From positions 186,001-250,000 of the forward strand of contig NZ_JBNPXC010000002.1 in the NCBI RefSeq assembly GCF_050433505.1: a stretch of DNA of 64,000 nt, written 5' to 3'. The notes beneath the pieces are model-generated. The model was not told the DNA's origin. It ran no database searches and was given only the letters and a program-made list of their open reading frames with translations. The translations under genes and the position numbers were made by a program. Positions 27,558 through 36,201 of the stretch are shown in pieces (position 1 is the stretch's first letter; every line of letters starts with the position of its first letter). Source of the stretch: Methanobacterium_D oryzae. GTDB taxonomy: Archaea; Methanobacteriota; Methanobacteria; Methanobacteriales; Methanobacteriaceae.

Positions 27558-28004
27558 ATGTCAAATGTGGAACGGTTTAAAGAAATAATTACTCAAATTC
27601 CATTTGAACACAATGATTTGAGTGTTGTAAACAGAAAAGAATATCAACCCTTATTCGAGGAATTATTTGATATCTATATCAATTCAAGCCCAATAGAAAA
27701 GTCTTCCATTAATGAATTTGTTCAAAATGATAGAGATTTAAGTTACAAGTTTGTACACTGGGTTCCGCCATGTCTGGAATCTGATCCAAAGCGTTATGTG
27801 ATGTACAGGCTTATTTCAGCTGCTATTAGGGATGGAAGACCTGATTTTCGAGATGATCTTCTTGAACTGGTTCATTTATATGATTTTTTAGAAGAAAAAG
27901 GATTGGATGCACAGGAAATTTTTAAAGAAGTAGTAGCTATCAGTGGTTCTTTTCTTTTTGATCAAGTCATGGATCCAAAGCGTAGGGAAGAGTTAAGATT
28001 TTAG
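27558..28004 (+). CDS. Uncharacterised soluble protein, 148 residues
   Basis: Not recognised. The sequence is acidic, mainly helical and free of membrane segments, with conserved-looking aromatic stretches (YKFVHWVPPCLESDPKRYVMY) and a C-terminal MDPKRREELRF. It follows guaAB by 50 bases on the same strand and may be expressed with it, but nothing links it to GMP synthesis. Confidence 0.6.
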   Translation: MSNVERFKEIITQIPFEHNDLSVVNRKEYQPLFEELFDIYINSSPIEKSSINEFVQNDRDLSYKFVHWVPPCLESDPKRYVMYRLISAAIRDGRPDFRDDLLELVHLYDFLEEKGLDAQEIFKEVVAISGSFLFDQVMDPKRREELRF

Positions 28005-28051
28005 TTAATAAAATTGGTACATAATAATTAAAATTTTAATATGTGAAATAT

Positions 28052-28525
28052 ATGAGCGAAATTACTCCTGAAATACTACATAAAATATTAATTCAGTTTA
28101 TCAGGACTTCTAAAAAGTTTAATGAATTTGAAAAAATGAGTATTGACATAGGAAATGGTGAAAAACTCTATCCTTCTGAAATTCACATTATTGAAGCTAT
28201 TGGGAGCAACAGAGCTAATAAAGTCACTGAATTAAGCTATATGTTCCATATTACAAAAGGTGCAGTTTCTCAAGTTGTAAATAAACTTCATGATAAAGAA
28301 TTCATCCATAAAGAGAGAAATAAAGAGTTTGGAAAAGAAATTATTTTATCATTAACTCCAAAAGGGCAGAAAGCTTTTAAAATTCAGGATGAATTGCATA
28401 AAAAGATGAAAATTGAATTTAGTAATTATTTAGATTCTTTTGGACTCGAGCAAATTGATTCTTTTATTTTAATTTTAGCTAAAATTGAAGAATACATCGA
28501 TGCATTTTTAAATGATGAACTATAA
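28052..28525 (+). CDS. MarR family transcriptional regulator
   Basis: A winged-helix repressor-type protein of 157 residues from ATG 28052 (a GTG at 28043 is the alternative start; neither has a clear ribosome binding site). The recognition region is VTELSYMFHITKGAVSQVVNKL followed by the wing KERNKEFGKEIILSLTPKG; the HTH piece is split here as VTELSYMFHITKG and AVSQVVNKL. Helices at both ends should form the dimer interface. A perfect 19-bp palindrome lies 17 bases after its stop, upstream of the acetyltransferase gene, and is a candidate operator. Confidence 0.85.
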   Translation: MSEITPEILHKILIQFIRTSKKFNEFEKMSIDIGNGEKLYPSEIHIIEAIGSNRANKVTELSYMFHITKGAVSQVVNKLHDKEFIHKERNKEFGKEIILSLTPKGQKAFKIQDELHKKMKIEFSNYLDSFGLEQIDSFILILAKIEEYIDAFLNDEL

Positions 28526-28532
28526 TTTTATC

Positions 28533-28560
28533 TTTAGGTAACAGTTTAGCACCTAAACTG
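28533..28560. promoter_or_regulatory. 19-bp palindrome with an alternative hairpin (candidate MarR operator)
   Basis: CAGTTTAG (28542-28549), spacer CAC, CTAAACTG (28553-28560) form a perfect inverted repeat. A second, mutually exclusive pairing exists between TTTAGGT (28533-28539) and ACCTAAA (28551-28557). It lies between the MarR gene and a GNAT gene. It could be a dimer operator, a terminator/attenuator of RNA, or both. Confidence 0.45.
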
Positions 28561-28584
28561 AATTAGAAAAAGGAAGTTGAAATC

Positions 28585-29148
28585 ATGCCTATAAAAACTG
28601 TTAAAGATCATTTTCACGATCATTTTTCTGGTAATTTAATTTCAAGACACCTTAATTATTATTTCCTTAATTCAAATGAAAATAAGTCGGAATTAATAGA
28701 TCAAGAATTAGAATTAAGAACATTTAATATTGGAGATATTGATAAATGCGCAAAATTGTTCAAAGAAGTGTTTTCAGACTATCCATGGTATGATAATTGG
28801 ATTTCTTTTAACCAAGTGAGAAATTATTTAATTGAATTAATTGAAAATCCAGTATTTGAAGGATTCTTAGCCTATGATGACAAAGAAATTGTAGCAGTCT
28901 GTCTTGGGCACAAAAGATCATGGTGGATGGGAAAAGAATTTTGCATAGATGAATTTTATGTCGCTAATAAAATGCAGGGAAATGGAATAGGAACAAAATT
29001 AATGGATTATGTTAAAGATAGCCTCATAAAAGAGGATTATACGCGTTTAGTTTTATTAACAAATAAAGAAATTCCAGCGGAAGAATTTTATATTAAAAAT
29101 GGATTTTATACAAATCAAGATAGAATAAATATGATTAATGAACTTTAA
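28585..29148 (+). CDS. GNAT family N-acetyltransferase
   Basis: A 187-residue acetyltransferase with the GNAT acetyl-CoA loop in NKMQGNGIGTKLMDYV (near 132-147) and the upstream strand FCIDEFYVANK. The first 45 residues form an extra polar segment (DHFHDHFSGNLISRH) not usual in the fold. Substrate unknown. It follows the MarR gene and the palindrome, so regulation by that protein is plausible. Confidence 0.8.
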   Translation: MPIKTVKDHFHDHFSGNLISRHLNYYFLNSNENKSELIDQELELRTFNIGDIDKCAKLFKEVFSDYPWYDNWISFNQVRNYLIELIENPVFEGFLAYDDKEIVAVCLGHKRSWWMGKEFCIDEFYVANKMQGNGIGTKLMDYVKDSLIKEDYTRLVLLTNKEIPAEEFYIKNGFYTNQDRINMINEL

Positions 29149-29173
29149 ATGTTCAATATTCATAATTTAATCT

Positions 29174-30019
29174 TTAAAGATTATTTAGATTGTCTTGAAA
29201 AGATCGGGCAACTATTGGATTTGCAGCCATTTCAGGTATTCCTAAATCCTTTAAAACCATTCTACAAAATTCTAATGAATCTAAATTTTGATTACCATCA
29301 ACTATATTACTAACTGACTTATGAATTTGTTTTAAATAAGCTATACCTTCATCCATAACCTTATATGCTTCATTATTTTCTTTTGGATCATCCCATGAAG
29401 ATAATAATATATTAATTCCTTTAATTTCCCTTAATTTTTCAATAGACTGGATAGATCGACTAAAATCATCATAAATTGGTAAATCTCCCTTGATTGGAAT
29501 AACATCTCCGGTGATAAGAACTCCATTTTTTTCTATTAAAAGAGATATAGATCCTTCAGAATGTCCGGGCGTATGAATGACCTTTAATGATATATTTTTT
29601 CCTAAATTAAGAACATCTCCATCTTTAAGAGTTTCATCAATATTAACAGATCCTTCTACAAGAGAATGGAAATTTGGTACTGGACGTTCATGTGCCTGTA
29701 ATTTTATATCTTCAATCCAAGATTTCTCACCAGAATGTGCTGCAACTTTACATCCTGATTTTTCCTTTATAGATTTCGCTGATCCAATATGATCTGGATG
29801 AGAATGTGTTAAAATCAGTAATGAAATATCATCAGGTTTTAATCCAATCTTTCCCATATAATCAAAAATTACGTTCTCTGAAGATACCACACCACTATCA
29901 ATTAAATAAATTTGTTTTCCAATTATTAAATAAGAATATACGAATCTTTCAAGTACTCCTAAATCAGTTTTTACCTGAAAAGGAATTTTTATTGCGTGAA
30001 CTTGTTTTGTAATCTGCAT
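29174..30019 (-). CDS. MBL-fold metallo-hydrolase
   Basis: A glyoxalase-II-like hydrolase of 281 residues. Zinc ligands appear in THSHPDHIG (near 72-80), HTPGHSEGS and TGDVIPIKG. After the core, a helical C-terminal segment (KVMDEGIAYLKQIHKSV and on) resembles that of lactonase or thioesterase-type MBL proteins. The reaction cannot be assigned. Confidence 0.82.
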   Translation of the reverse strand: MQITKQVHAIKIPFQVKTDLGVLERFVYSYLIIGKQIYLIDSGVVSSENVIFDYMGKIGLKPDDISLLILTHSHPDHIGSAKSIKEKSGCKVAAHSGEKSWIEDIKLQAHERPVPNFHSLVEGSVNIDETLKDGDVLNLGKNISLKVIHTPGHSEGSISLLIEKNGVLITGDVIPIKGDLPIYDDFSRSIQSIEKLREIKGINILLSSWDDPKENNEAYKVMDEGIAYLKQIHKSVSNIVDGNQNLDSLEFCRMVLKDLGIPEMAANPIVARSFQDNLNNL

Positions 30020-30089
30020 TTTTGTATCTCCAGCAATATTTTTTAATTTCCAATTAAAGTAGAAGTAATTTCTTTAAAAATCAATATAT

Positions 30090-30644
30090 TTATAATTTTT
30101 CCAAGCTATTTATCCAATCAATAGTAGCCATAACTTTACTAAATCGCATAGCTTGTGTAACTAAAATTGCTTTATGAAGTTCTTCAGCACTTATTTCTCC
30201 AGCATAGTTAGATATGTCAAGTGTTCCGGTTGCATCGCTTAAAAATTCAACATTAAATCCTAGGTGCATTGCCTGTCTTGCAGTTGTATCACAGCACATT
30301 TGTGCCATATATCCGCAAATTACAACTGTTTCAATGCCTTTTTCATTTAGATATGGCTCTAAATCTGTCTCTGTAAAACTTCCAGGCAAATTTTTCTCTA
30401 TAATTTTATCAAAATCTCTTTTAAGCACTTCTTCATGTATATCATGTTCATCAGTACCTATCTTAAAAGTAGCTGCATCTTTATCAAGATTTGAATGTTG
30501 AACTAAAATTATGGGAATTTTCATTTCATTTGCTGAATCTATAGCTTTAAGAATATTTTGAAAACTGTCTTTTGGATGTGTAACTGGTAATTTACCTTTG
30601 AAATATTCATTTTGTACATCAATTACTAATAATGCTCTTTTCAT
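30090..30644 (-). CDS. Cysteine hydrolase, isochorismatase superfamily
   Basis: From ATG 30644 the protein (184 residues) starts MKRALLVIDVQNEYFKG, with the catalytic Asp in VIDVQN. A lysine lies in the following region, and the nucleophile Cys is in GYMAQMCCDTTARQAMHLGF. Members hydrolyse amides such as nicotinamide or N-carbamoyl compounds; the substrate here is not evident. The start is chosen by AGGAT about nine bases upstream and by the usual family beginning; two upstream in-frame ATGs exist. Confidence 0.82.
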   Translation of the reverse strand: MKRALLVIDVQNEYFKGKLPVTHPKDSFQNILKAIDSANEMKIPIILVQHSNLDKDAATFKIGTDEHDIHEEVLKRDFDKIIEKNLPGSFTETDLEPYLNEKGIETVVICGYMAQMCCDTTARQAMHLGFNVEFLSDATGTLDISNYAGEISAEELHKAILVTQAMRFSKVMATIDWINSLEKL

Positions 30645-30703
30645 AATATTCATATCCTGATTAATTAAATAAATGTTTAAGATCATGTTTTGGACTGATT
30701 TTT

Positions 30704-31240
30704 ATGAATTGGGATCGAGCTAAAGAATTGTATTTTATGTATTGGGGAAATGAATTTTTCATGTGGAAAGACGGCGATTTAGAAGAGTATAAAAGTTACA
30801 GCATATCTAAAGACCAGGAAATAGTTTGGAGAGGAGAATTAAGCGAAAAATTATACTCAGAACTTGAAGTTAAACATAATAGTTCCCTTAATGGATTAAT
30901 AGGAATTATAAACTATTTTGGTGAATATGATCTATTAAAAAAGGTTCTATATTTCATTTCAAATAATTATAAGTGTGCTGATTCTTTTTTAAAACTTAGA
31001 TATGCAGAAGAATTATTTGATATAATGGAAAAAATTAAATTTCATGAGTATGTACCAAAAGAAGCTTTAAAAGAAACTAAAGAACTAATTGAAATTATAA
31101 TTAATTATATTTTGAGTAATAAAATTGAAATCAGGGCAGAATCAGAAAAAATACTTGAATTTAATCAAGATATGCCTAATGAAAATTATATAATTTTAAG
31201 AACTCAAGAATTACTTAAAAGAGTTGAGGCTTTTTATTAA
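30704..31240 (+). CDS. Uncharacterised soluble protein, 178 residues
   Basis: Not recognised. The N-terminus is rich in aromatic residues (MNWDRAKELYFMYWGNEFFM), and the remainder is predicted helical and charged, without membrane segments or cysteine motifs. A GGACTGAT site precedes the ATG. It stands in a block of small accessory genes on both strands. Confidence 0.55.
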   Translation: MNWDRAKELYFMYWGNEFFMWKDGDLEEYKSYSISKDQEIVWRGELSEKLYSELEVKHNSSLNGLIGIINYFGEYDLLKKVLYFISNNYKCADSFLKLRYAEELFDIMEKIKFHEYVPKEALKETKELIEIIINYILSNKIEIRAESEKILEFNQDMPNENYIILRTQELLKRVEAFY

Positions 31241-31422
31241 TTTAATTTTAAAGGTTTTAAATATTTTTTCTAAAGTTATTTATGCATTATTTAACTTAAA
31301 GGGCATTATTTGATATTTTGTTTAGGACTTTTGAGCATCTAATTCATTTATGATATTTTTGAATTATGAAAATATATATGTAATACTAATATACTATTAA
31401 TTATTATCTATGGGTGATAATA

Positions 31423-31704
31423 ATGGGAATAAGAGGAATATTTAATAAAAAATACATCTGTCCTGAGGAGTACTGTACTAACATTGAAGAGGGTAAAAAA
31501 GGCCAAATTTGTCCCAAATGCGGTACAGAATACAAGAAAATGACTAGTTTTCAAGCAAATAATTTAAGAGCATTAAAACTACAATAGGGGAAAGTAAAAA
31601 ACTTTGAAAATGAGCTATGCAAATTAAATTCAACAAATCCGAAATACTTACATAATTTAGAAATAATATTGGAAAGTTGGGAAAAACATTTTAAAAGAAA
31701 TTAA
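31423..31704 (+). pseudogene. Short zinc-ribbon-like gene interrupted by in-frame TAG
   Basis: GGGTGATAATA precedes ATG 31423. The frame encodes 54 residues with two Cys pairs (YICPEEYC and ICPKCGTEY), then meets TAG at 31585-31587. The same frame continues open for 38 more codons to TAA at 31702, with a charged helical composition (LHNLEIILESWEKHFKRN). The simplest readings are a recent nonsense mutation leaving a 54-residue product, or a genuinely short gene followed by chance open frame. TAG decoding as pyrrolysine is unlikely in this lineage. Confidence 0.5.
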
Positions 31705-31759
31705 GAAATTAATTTCATGAATATTATGTTAAAATATGATTAGAGATTTAGGGAATTAA

Positions 31760-32398
31760 ATGAAAAATCGTAATCAGGAGAAATATTGGGATAAAGTTGC
31801 AGAAGAAAAAGAATTTCCAACTCCCTTTCAAATGGAAGAATTCCAAAAATATGTTTCAACGGAAAGGGGTGTTTTAGATGTGGGTTGTGGATATGGAAGA
31901 ACTTTAAATGAACTTCATAATGGAGGTTATAATAATTTAACCGGTATTGATTACTCTCAAGGCATGATAAAAAGAGGATTAAGACTGTATCCTTATTTAA
32001 ATTTAATAAAAAATGATGGAGATAAAATTCCTTTTCCAGATAAGGAATTTGATGCAGTACTTCTTATTGCTGTATTGACTTCAAGTTACAAGACTGAAGA
32101 TCAGGAGAATTTAATTTCTGAAATTTCCAGAGTTTTGAAAGATAACGGAATTTTATATATCAATGATTATTTCTTAAATCAAGATGAAAGAAATTTAAGG
32201 CGTTACAAAAAATATGAAAATAAATATGGAACTTATGGCGTTTTTGAACTTCCAGAGGGGGCTGTTTTTAGACATCACACTAAAGAACATATTAAGGCAT
32301 TAACAAAAGATTTTGAAGAATTACTATTTGAGGAAACTGTTTATGATACAATGAATGGTCATAAATCAAATGGTTTTTACTATATTGGAAAAAAATAA
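31760..32398 (+). CDS. Class I SAM-dependent methyltransferase
   Basis: A 212-residue methyltransferase with motif I GVLDVGCGYGRTLNEL (near 37-52), the acidic loop GIDYSQ and the post-motif FPDKEFDAVLLIAVLTSSY. It has no dedicated substrate-binding domain, as in small-molecule methyltransferases. The target is unknown. It converges with the cupin gene with a four-base gap. Confidence 0.85.
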   Translation: MKNRNQEKYWDKVAEEKEFPTPFQMEEFQKYVSTERGVLDVGCGYGRTLNELHNGGYNNLTGIDYSQGMIKRGLRLYPYLNLIKNDGDKIPFPDKEFDAVLLIAVLTSSYKTEDQENLISEISRVLKDNGILYINDYFLNQDERNLRRYKKYENKYGTYGVFELPEGAVFRHHTKEHIKALTKDFEELLFEETVYDTMNGHKSNGFYYIGKK

Positions 32399-32402
32399 AT
32401 AA

Positions 32403-32738
32403 TTATTTTGAAATATAATCTTTCCTAACCGGTGAAAATATCTCAATAGCAACTGAATTTTCAACTATCTCTGCTCCATGTTCAGTATTTCCTGGAATTG
32501 CCCAGCTATCACCATGCTTCATTTCATGTCTTTCTCCATCAATAATTAGTATTATGTGGCCGGAAACAAGATAACCAGTTTGTTCTTCTGGATGGGTGTG
32601 CACTGGTAATATTTTTCCCTTCTCAAGTATAAACTCAGTTGATAATGTGAAGTTTCCATAAACCAATGTTTTTCGTTTAATACCCTCAAGTACTTCGATA
32701 TAATCATTTTTATCTGATTTTGCAACTTTATAACTCAT
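32403..32738 (-). CDS. Cupin domain protein
   Basis: A single small beta-barrel of 111 residues. Cupin motif 1 is visible as PVHTHPEEQTGYLVSGHIIL (His ligands and Glu), and motif 2 as GDSWAIPGNTEHGAEIV. Metal binding is expected; function is unknown. It lies 12 bases downstream of a GNAT gene on the same strand. Confidence 0.85.
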   Translation of the reverse strand: MSYKVAKSDKNDYIEVLEGIKRKTLVYGNFTLSTEFILEKGKILPVHTHPEEQTGYLVSGHIILIIDGERHEMKHGDSWAIPGNTEHGAEIVENSVAIEIFSPVRKDYISK

Positions 32739-32750
32739 ATAATCACTTAA

Positions 32751-33320
32751 TTAATCTTTATTTATTAAAATCCAATCTCTTTTTAGTAATGAATAAATAT
32801 TTTCATCTTGATATTGATTATTCCAGTATCCATATTCTCTAAGTGTTCCCTCTTTTTTAAAACCTAACTTTTTAAGTAATTTAATTGATTTATGGGCTTT
32901 GGGGACAGTAAATGCTTCAATTCTATTTAGTTTTATTTCCTCAAAACCGTATCTGAGTATTTCTTTTAATGATTCTGTAGCGTATCCATTTCCCCAGTAT
33001 ATTCTGCCTAATTCGTATCCAATTTCTCCTCTAGAACCTTTAGGTATCCAGCTATTGAAACCACAAGTTCCTATAATGACATTATCTTCTTTTCTTACTA
33101 TTGCCCAGCGAATACCTTCTTTATGCTTAAATAAATTGATTAAGACTCTTATCATCCTGAATGTTTGCTGCATAGTAACAAAAGACTCCATATTTAAATA
33201 TTTAGTAACTTCATTATCAGACCAATATTTAAATAAAGTTTTGGCATCATCTATCCTAAGTTCACGTAGAATTAACCTTTTAGTATTAAGTTCGGGAAAT
33301 TTCTGTGGCCTTATATCCAT
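32751..33320 (-). CDS. GNAT acetyltransferase, RimJ/RimL-like
   Basis: This 189-residue protein starts with the RimJ/RimL-like pattern LNTKRLILRELRIDDAKTLF, contains GEIGYELGRIYWGNGYATESL (acetyl-CoA loop, written here in one 21-residue span as GEIGYELGRI plus YWGNGYATESL), and ends AHKSIKLLKKLGFKKEGTLREY. Such proteins acetylate ribosomal N-termini, antibiotics or small amines. The substrate is undetermined. Confidence 0.82.
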   Translation of the reverse strand: MDIRPQKFPELNTKRLILRELRIDDAKTLFKYWSDNEVTKYLNMESFVTMQQTFRMIRVLINLFKHKEGIRWAIVRKEDNVIIGTCGFNSWIPKGSRGEIGYELGRIYWGNGYATESLKEILRYGFEEIKLNRIEAFTVPKAHKSIKLLKKLGFKKEGTLREYGYWNNQYQDENIYSLLKRDWILINKD

Positions 33321-33339
33321 TTTATCTCCTAATAACTGC

Positions 33340-33969
33340 TTATTTTAAAATTTCTTCAACAATTTCTGCAATTTTATATCCTAATTTAACATGTTCTACA
33401 GAATCAAGATGAATTCCATCAATATTACTTGCTACAACAACTTTCGAGGAATCTAAAAAGCTACAGCCATATTCCTCTGCAACTTGGCTATAATAGGCAC
33501 CTAATTGACGCGATTTAATTTTTCCACTTTCAAATTCTGGAGCAAAACTGGATAATTCTGTAATATGTGGCGGAGCAACTAATAAAATCTTCGGCGAGTT
33601 ACCTCCAGGCCCTGACTCGCTTTTTAAAATAATATTAACTAAAACGCGAATACCTTGAGTAATTTCAGCTGCAGAAAGAGAAAAACGCATTTTAAGGTCA
33701 TTAGTGCCTAAAAATACTATTACAAGGTCAATTGGTCGATGAGAAGCAAGACATGGGATTAAATATTTCTTCCCGTTTTTATATCCTCCATGCAATGGAT
33801 CATCCCAGACAGTTGTCCTGCCATTTAGTCCTTCTTCAATTATAATATATTTGTGGCCTAAAATTTGCCTTAAAGCTCCTGGCCATCTTTTATCAATTGC
33901 AATTCGATTACCTGTCAGAGGATCATATCCCCATGTAAGAGAGTCACCATAACAAAGAATTGTTTTCAT
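33340..33969 (-). CDS. SGNH/GDSL-family hydrolase
   Basis: Block I is LCYGDSLTWGYDP with catalytic S10; block III is FLGTNDLK; block V is DGIHLDSVEHVKLG with the Asp-His pair. The 209-residue length and the FLGTNDLK spacing match lysophospholipase/arylesterase-type SGNH enzymes. No signal peptide, so it is cytoplasmic. It lies 28 bases downstream of the alpha/beta hydrolase on the same strand. Confidence 0.87.
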   Translation of the reverse strand: MKTILCYGDSLTWGYDPLTGNRIAIDKRWPGALRQILGHKYIIIEEGLNGRTTVWDDPLHGGYKNGKKYLIPCLASHRPIDLVIVFLGTNDLKMRFSLSAAEITQGIRVLVNIILKSESGPGGNSPKILLVAPPHITELSSFAPEFESGKIKSRQLGAYYSQVAEEYGCSFLDSSKVVVASNIDGIHLDSVEHVKLGYKIAEIVEEILK

Positions 33970-33997
33970 ATTGTTCCTCGAAAGCTTTATAATTTGA

Positions 33998-34885
33998 TTA
34001 TATTGATAACATCTTCTTTATATATGTTCCAGCAGTTTCAAGAGCTGCTTGTCCTTCTGGAATATTTGAAGAAAACATCTGGAAACAGTGAAACATGTCT
34101 TTCCAGAGTTCAAAGGTCATTTCAACCTCTGAATCTTTTGCTTTTTTGTGAAATCTTATAATATCATCCAAAAGCAGTTCATGACTACCTACTTGGATCA
34201 TAATGGGTGGTAATCTATGTAAATCGGCATAAATGGGAAAAACCAATGGATTTGTAGGGCTGTAACCTTTAATATAAATTTTTCTTAAATTATCAAGCAT
34301 TTCCTGAGTTACCCAATCTTTTCCTCCATTTGTAATTATTGAGTGTCCTTGAAATAACATATCAACTAATGGAGACATGCAAACCCCGCCTGCAGGTAGC
34401 TTAACCCCATTATTGCGTAAAAATAAAAGAGTAGACAAAACAAGAGTTCCTCCAGCAGATATTCCTGCAATAACAATTTTTGATGGATCCATTCCTTGCT
34501 TTAAAAGCCATAAATAAGCAGTAATGCAATTTTCATGAGGAGCTGGAAATTTATGCTCTGGAGCAAGTCTATAATCAACACTTAAGACAGGAACACTTGA
34601 TAAATTTGATAATTTCCCGCATAAATCAAGATGATCCTTTGTAGATCCTGTCATGAAGTACTCACCATGGAAAAAGAGAATTAAATAATCATTATTGATA
34701 TTTTCACCATAGATTTTAAATCCATTAATTTTACCAATTTTTTGTTTTTCTACTTGAAACGCTTGGTTTGAGCTGAATTTAAGATATAGTTGTTCAAAAT
34801 CTTTTCTTAGCTGAAAAATATTGCCTTGATTTAATGAAATTACTTTATTAATAATTTGTAGAATATTCTCTGCAGATTGGTTCAT
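33998..34885 (-). CDS. Alpha/beta-fold hydrolase, HSL-like esterase
   Basis: Hormone-sensitive-lipase-type esterase of 295 residues. The nucleophile elbow is GISAGG (near 140-145), followed by the family's late Asp and His (PIMIQVGSHELLLDD, DMFHCFQMF). The oxyanion-hole motif, normally HGGG, reads HGEY here (LILFFHGEYFMTGS), an unusual replacement that could weaken or alter activity. It is probably co-transcribed with the SGNH hydrolase. Confidence 0.82.
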   Translation of the reverse strand: MNQSAENILQIINKVISLNQGNIFQLRKDFEQLYLKFSSNQAFQVEKQKIGKINGFKIYGENINNDYLILFFHGEYFMTGSTKDHLDLCGKLSNLSSVPVLSVDYRLAPEHKFPAPHENCITAYLWLLKQGMDPSKIVIAGISAGGTLVLSTLLFLRNNGVKLPAGGVCMSPLVDMLFQGHSIITNGGKDWVTQEMLDNLRKIYIKGYSPTNPLVFPIYADLHRLPPIMIQVGSHELLLDDIIRFHKKAKDSEVEMTFELWKDMFHCFQMFSSNIPEGQAALETAGTYIKKMLSI

Positions 34886-35024
34886 AGCATCCTTTTTTTT
34901 ATTTATATGGCCTATAATAATCCTATTTACCTATAAATCCACTATAAATAATTTAATTGTTATGAAAATTACTTTTCATTTGCTCTCATTACTTTTTTAT
35001 TTATGGATGTGAATATATAAGAAC

Positions 35025-36194
35025 ATGATTAGGGGTAAGGAAGCTTATCTAAGAAAGCTTACAGCTAACTTGAATGTTAAATCTGTGGACGTTGGGAGAG
35101 AACTTGATGGAAGTACCCCTCCATCAATTTTCATTGGAAGCTGGAATTATCCTAAAGTGTATGCTGGACCGATGATTGCTCCTTTACAGGGGGATACCTC
35201 AATTATGGATATGCCAGAGTCATGGATTCCTAACCAGAAAACACAAGAAGACATCATAGGTTACAGACTAAGCCTTGTAAGGGGAAAACAAACGGTAGGC
35301 ATTGAAGATCTTAATAATTCTTTTGTTGAGAAATTACAGGAAATATCTCTTTCATCAACATCCATTGAAAGCGAAGCCGAATTTGGAAGCCGTCCACGAG
35401 GTCTTTCATTTAGCGATGAAACTGCCCCACATGGTCCAAGTGCTTTAATAGAAAAATTTGACATTGAAAGTGTTAAATGGGATCATCAACTGGAAAAAGT
35501 GTATTATGACACTGATTTTAAGGCTGCTGAAGCCACAATTGACCTTCACAGTAAAGGAGTTCCTTTTTCAAATATACAGAAGGCTTTTTCTGTTGGAACA
35601 ATGGGAATTGAAAAAAATAGAAAACTTGTACCCACCAGATGGTCAATTACAGCTTGTGACACAATCCTTGCTGATAATTTACTTAAAGAAGTCAGAATTT
35701 ATGATATAATAGACACGTATCGTGTTTATGAATTCAGCAGTTTGAATAATTATTATGCAGTGCTACTTATCCCTACTGAATGGCAGTATGAATGGATGGA
35801 AGCATTCTTACATGTTTTAGGACGTGAAGAACTTATATTTGCAGATCATGAACTTAATGGTGGCAAAAAAGGATATTCAAGAGTAGGGGGATGTTATTAC
35901 ACTTGTAAAATGGCTATTCTTGAATCTCTTACACGAGAAAAGAAACAAGCCGGAGCAATTGTCTTAAGAGAAGCATATAATGGCTATGTGCCTCTGGGCG
36001 TTTTCAATGTCAGAGAAAATGTTAGAAGTGCAATGAATGAGATCCCAAGGGAATTTGAAGATATGAAAACAGCTTTAAATTATATAGAAACTAAATTAAA
36101 ACTTCCAATGGAGAAATTTAAAGAAACAAGTACTCTACTCCAAGATTTGCTTAGATCAAGACAAACAACACTTGATGGATTTTTTAAGGCATAA
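35025..36194 (+). CDS. nreA: DNA repair protein NreA
   Basis: Archaeal NreA family, implicated in DNA damage repair. The family core includes SIFIGSWNYPKVYAGPM and the later blocks PHGPSALIEKF and GGCYYTCKMAILESL. A PCNA-interacting peptide QTTLDGFF sits at 380-387, three residues from the C-terminus, as in well-studied homologues. Length 389. The N-terminal zinc finger of some relatives is absent. Confidence 0.88.
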   Translation: MIRGKEAYLRKLTANLNVKSVDVGRELDGSTPPSIFIGSWNYPKVYAGPMIAPLQGDTSIMDMPESWIPNQKTQEDIIGYRLSLVRGKQTVGIEDLNNSFVEKLQEISLSSTSIESEAEFGSRPRGLSFSDETAPHGPSALIEKFDIESVKWDHQLEKVYYDTDFKAAEATIDLHSKGVPFSNIQKAFSVGTMGIEKNRKLVPTRWSITACDTILADNLLKEVRIYDIIDTYRVYEFSSLNNYYAVLLIPTEWQYEWMEAFLHVLGREELIFADHELNGGKKGYSRVGGCYYTCKMAILESLTREKKQAGAIVLREAYNGYVPLGVFNVRENVRSAMNEIPREFEDMKTALNYIETKLKLPMEKFKETSTLLQDLLRSRQTTLDGFFKA

Positions 36195-36201
36195 TTTTTA
36201 T

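Noticed and set aside
31585..31587. TAG as a pyrrolysine codon
   Set aside because: No pyl genes are in the window and the lineage is not known to use pyrrolysine; a nonsense mutation or short gene is simpler.
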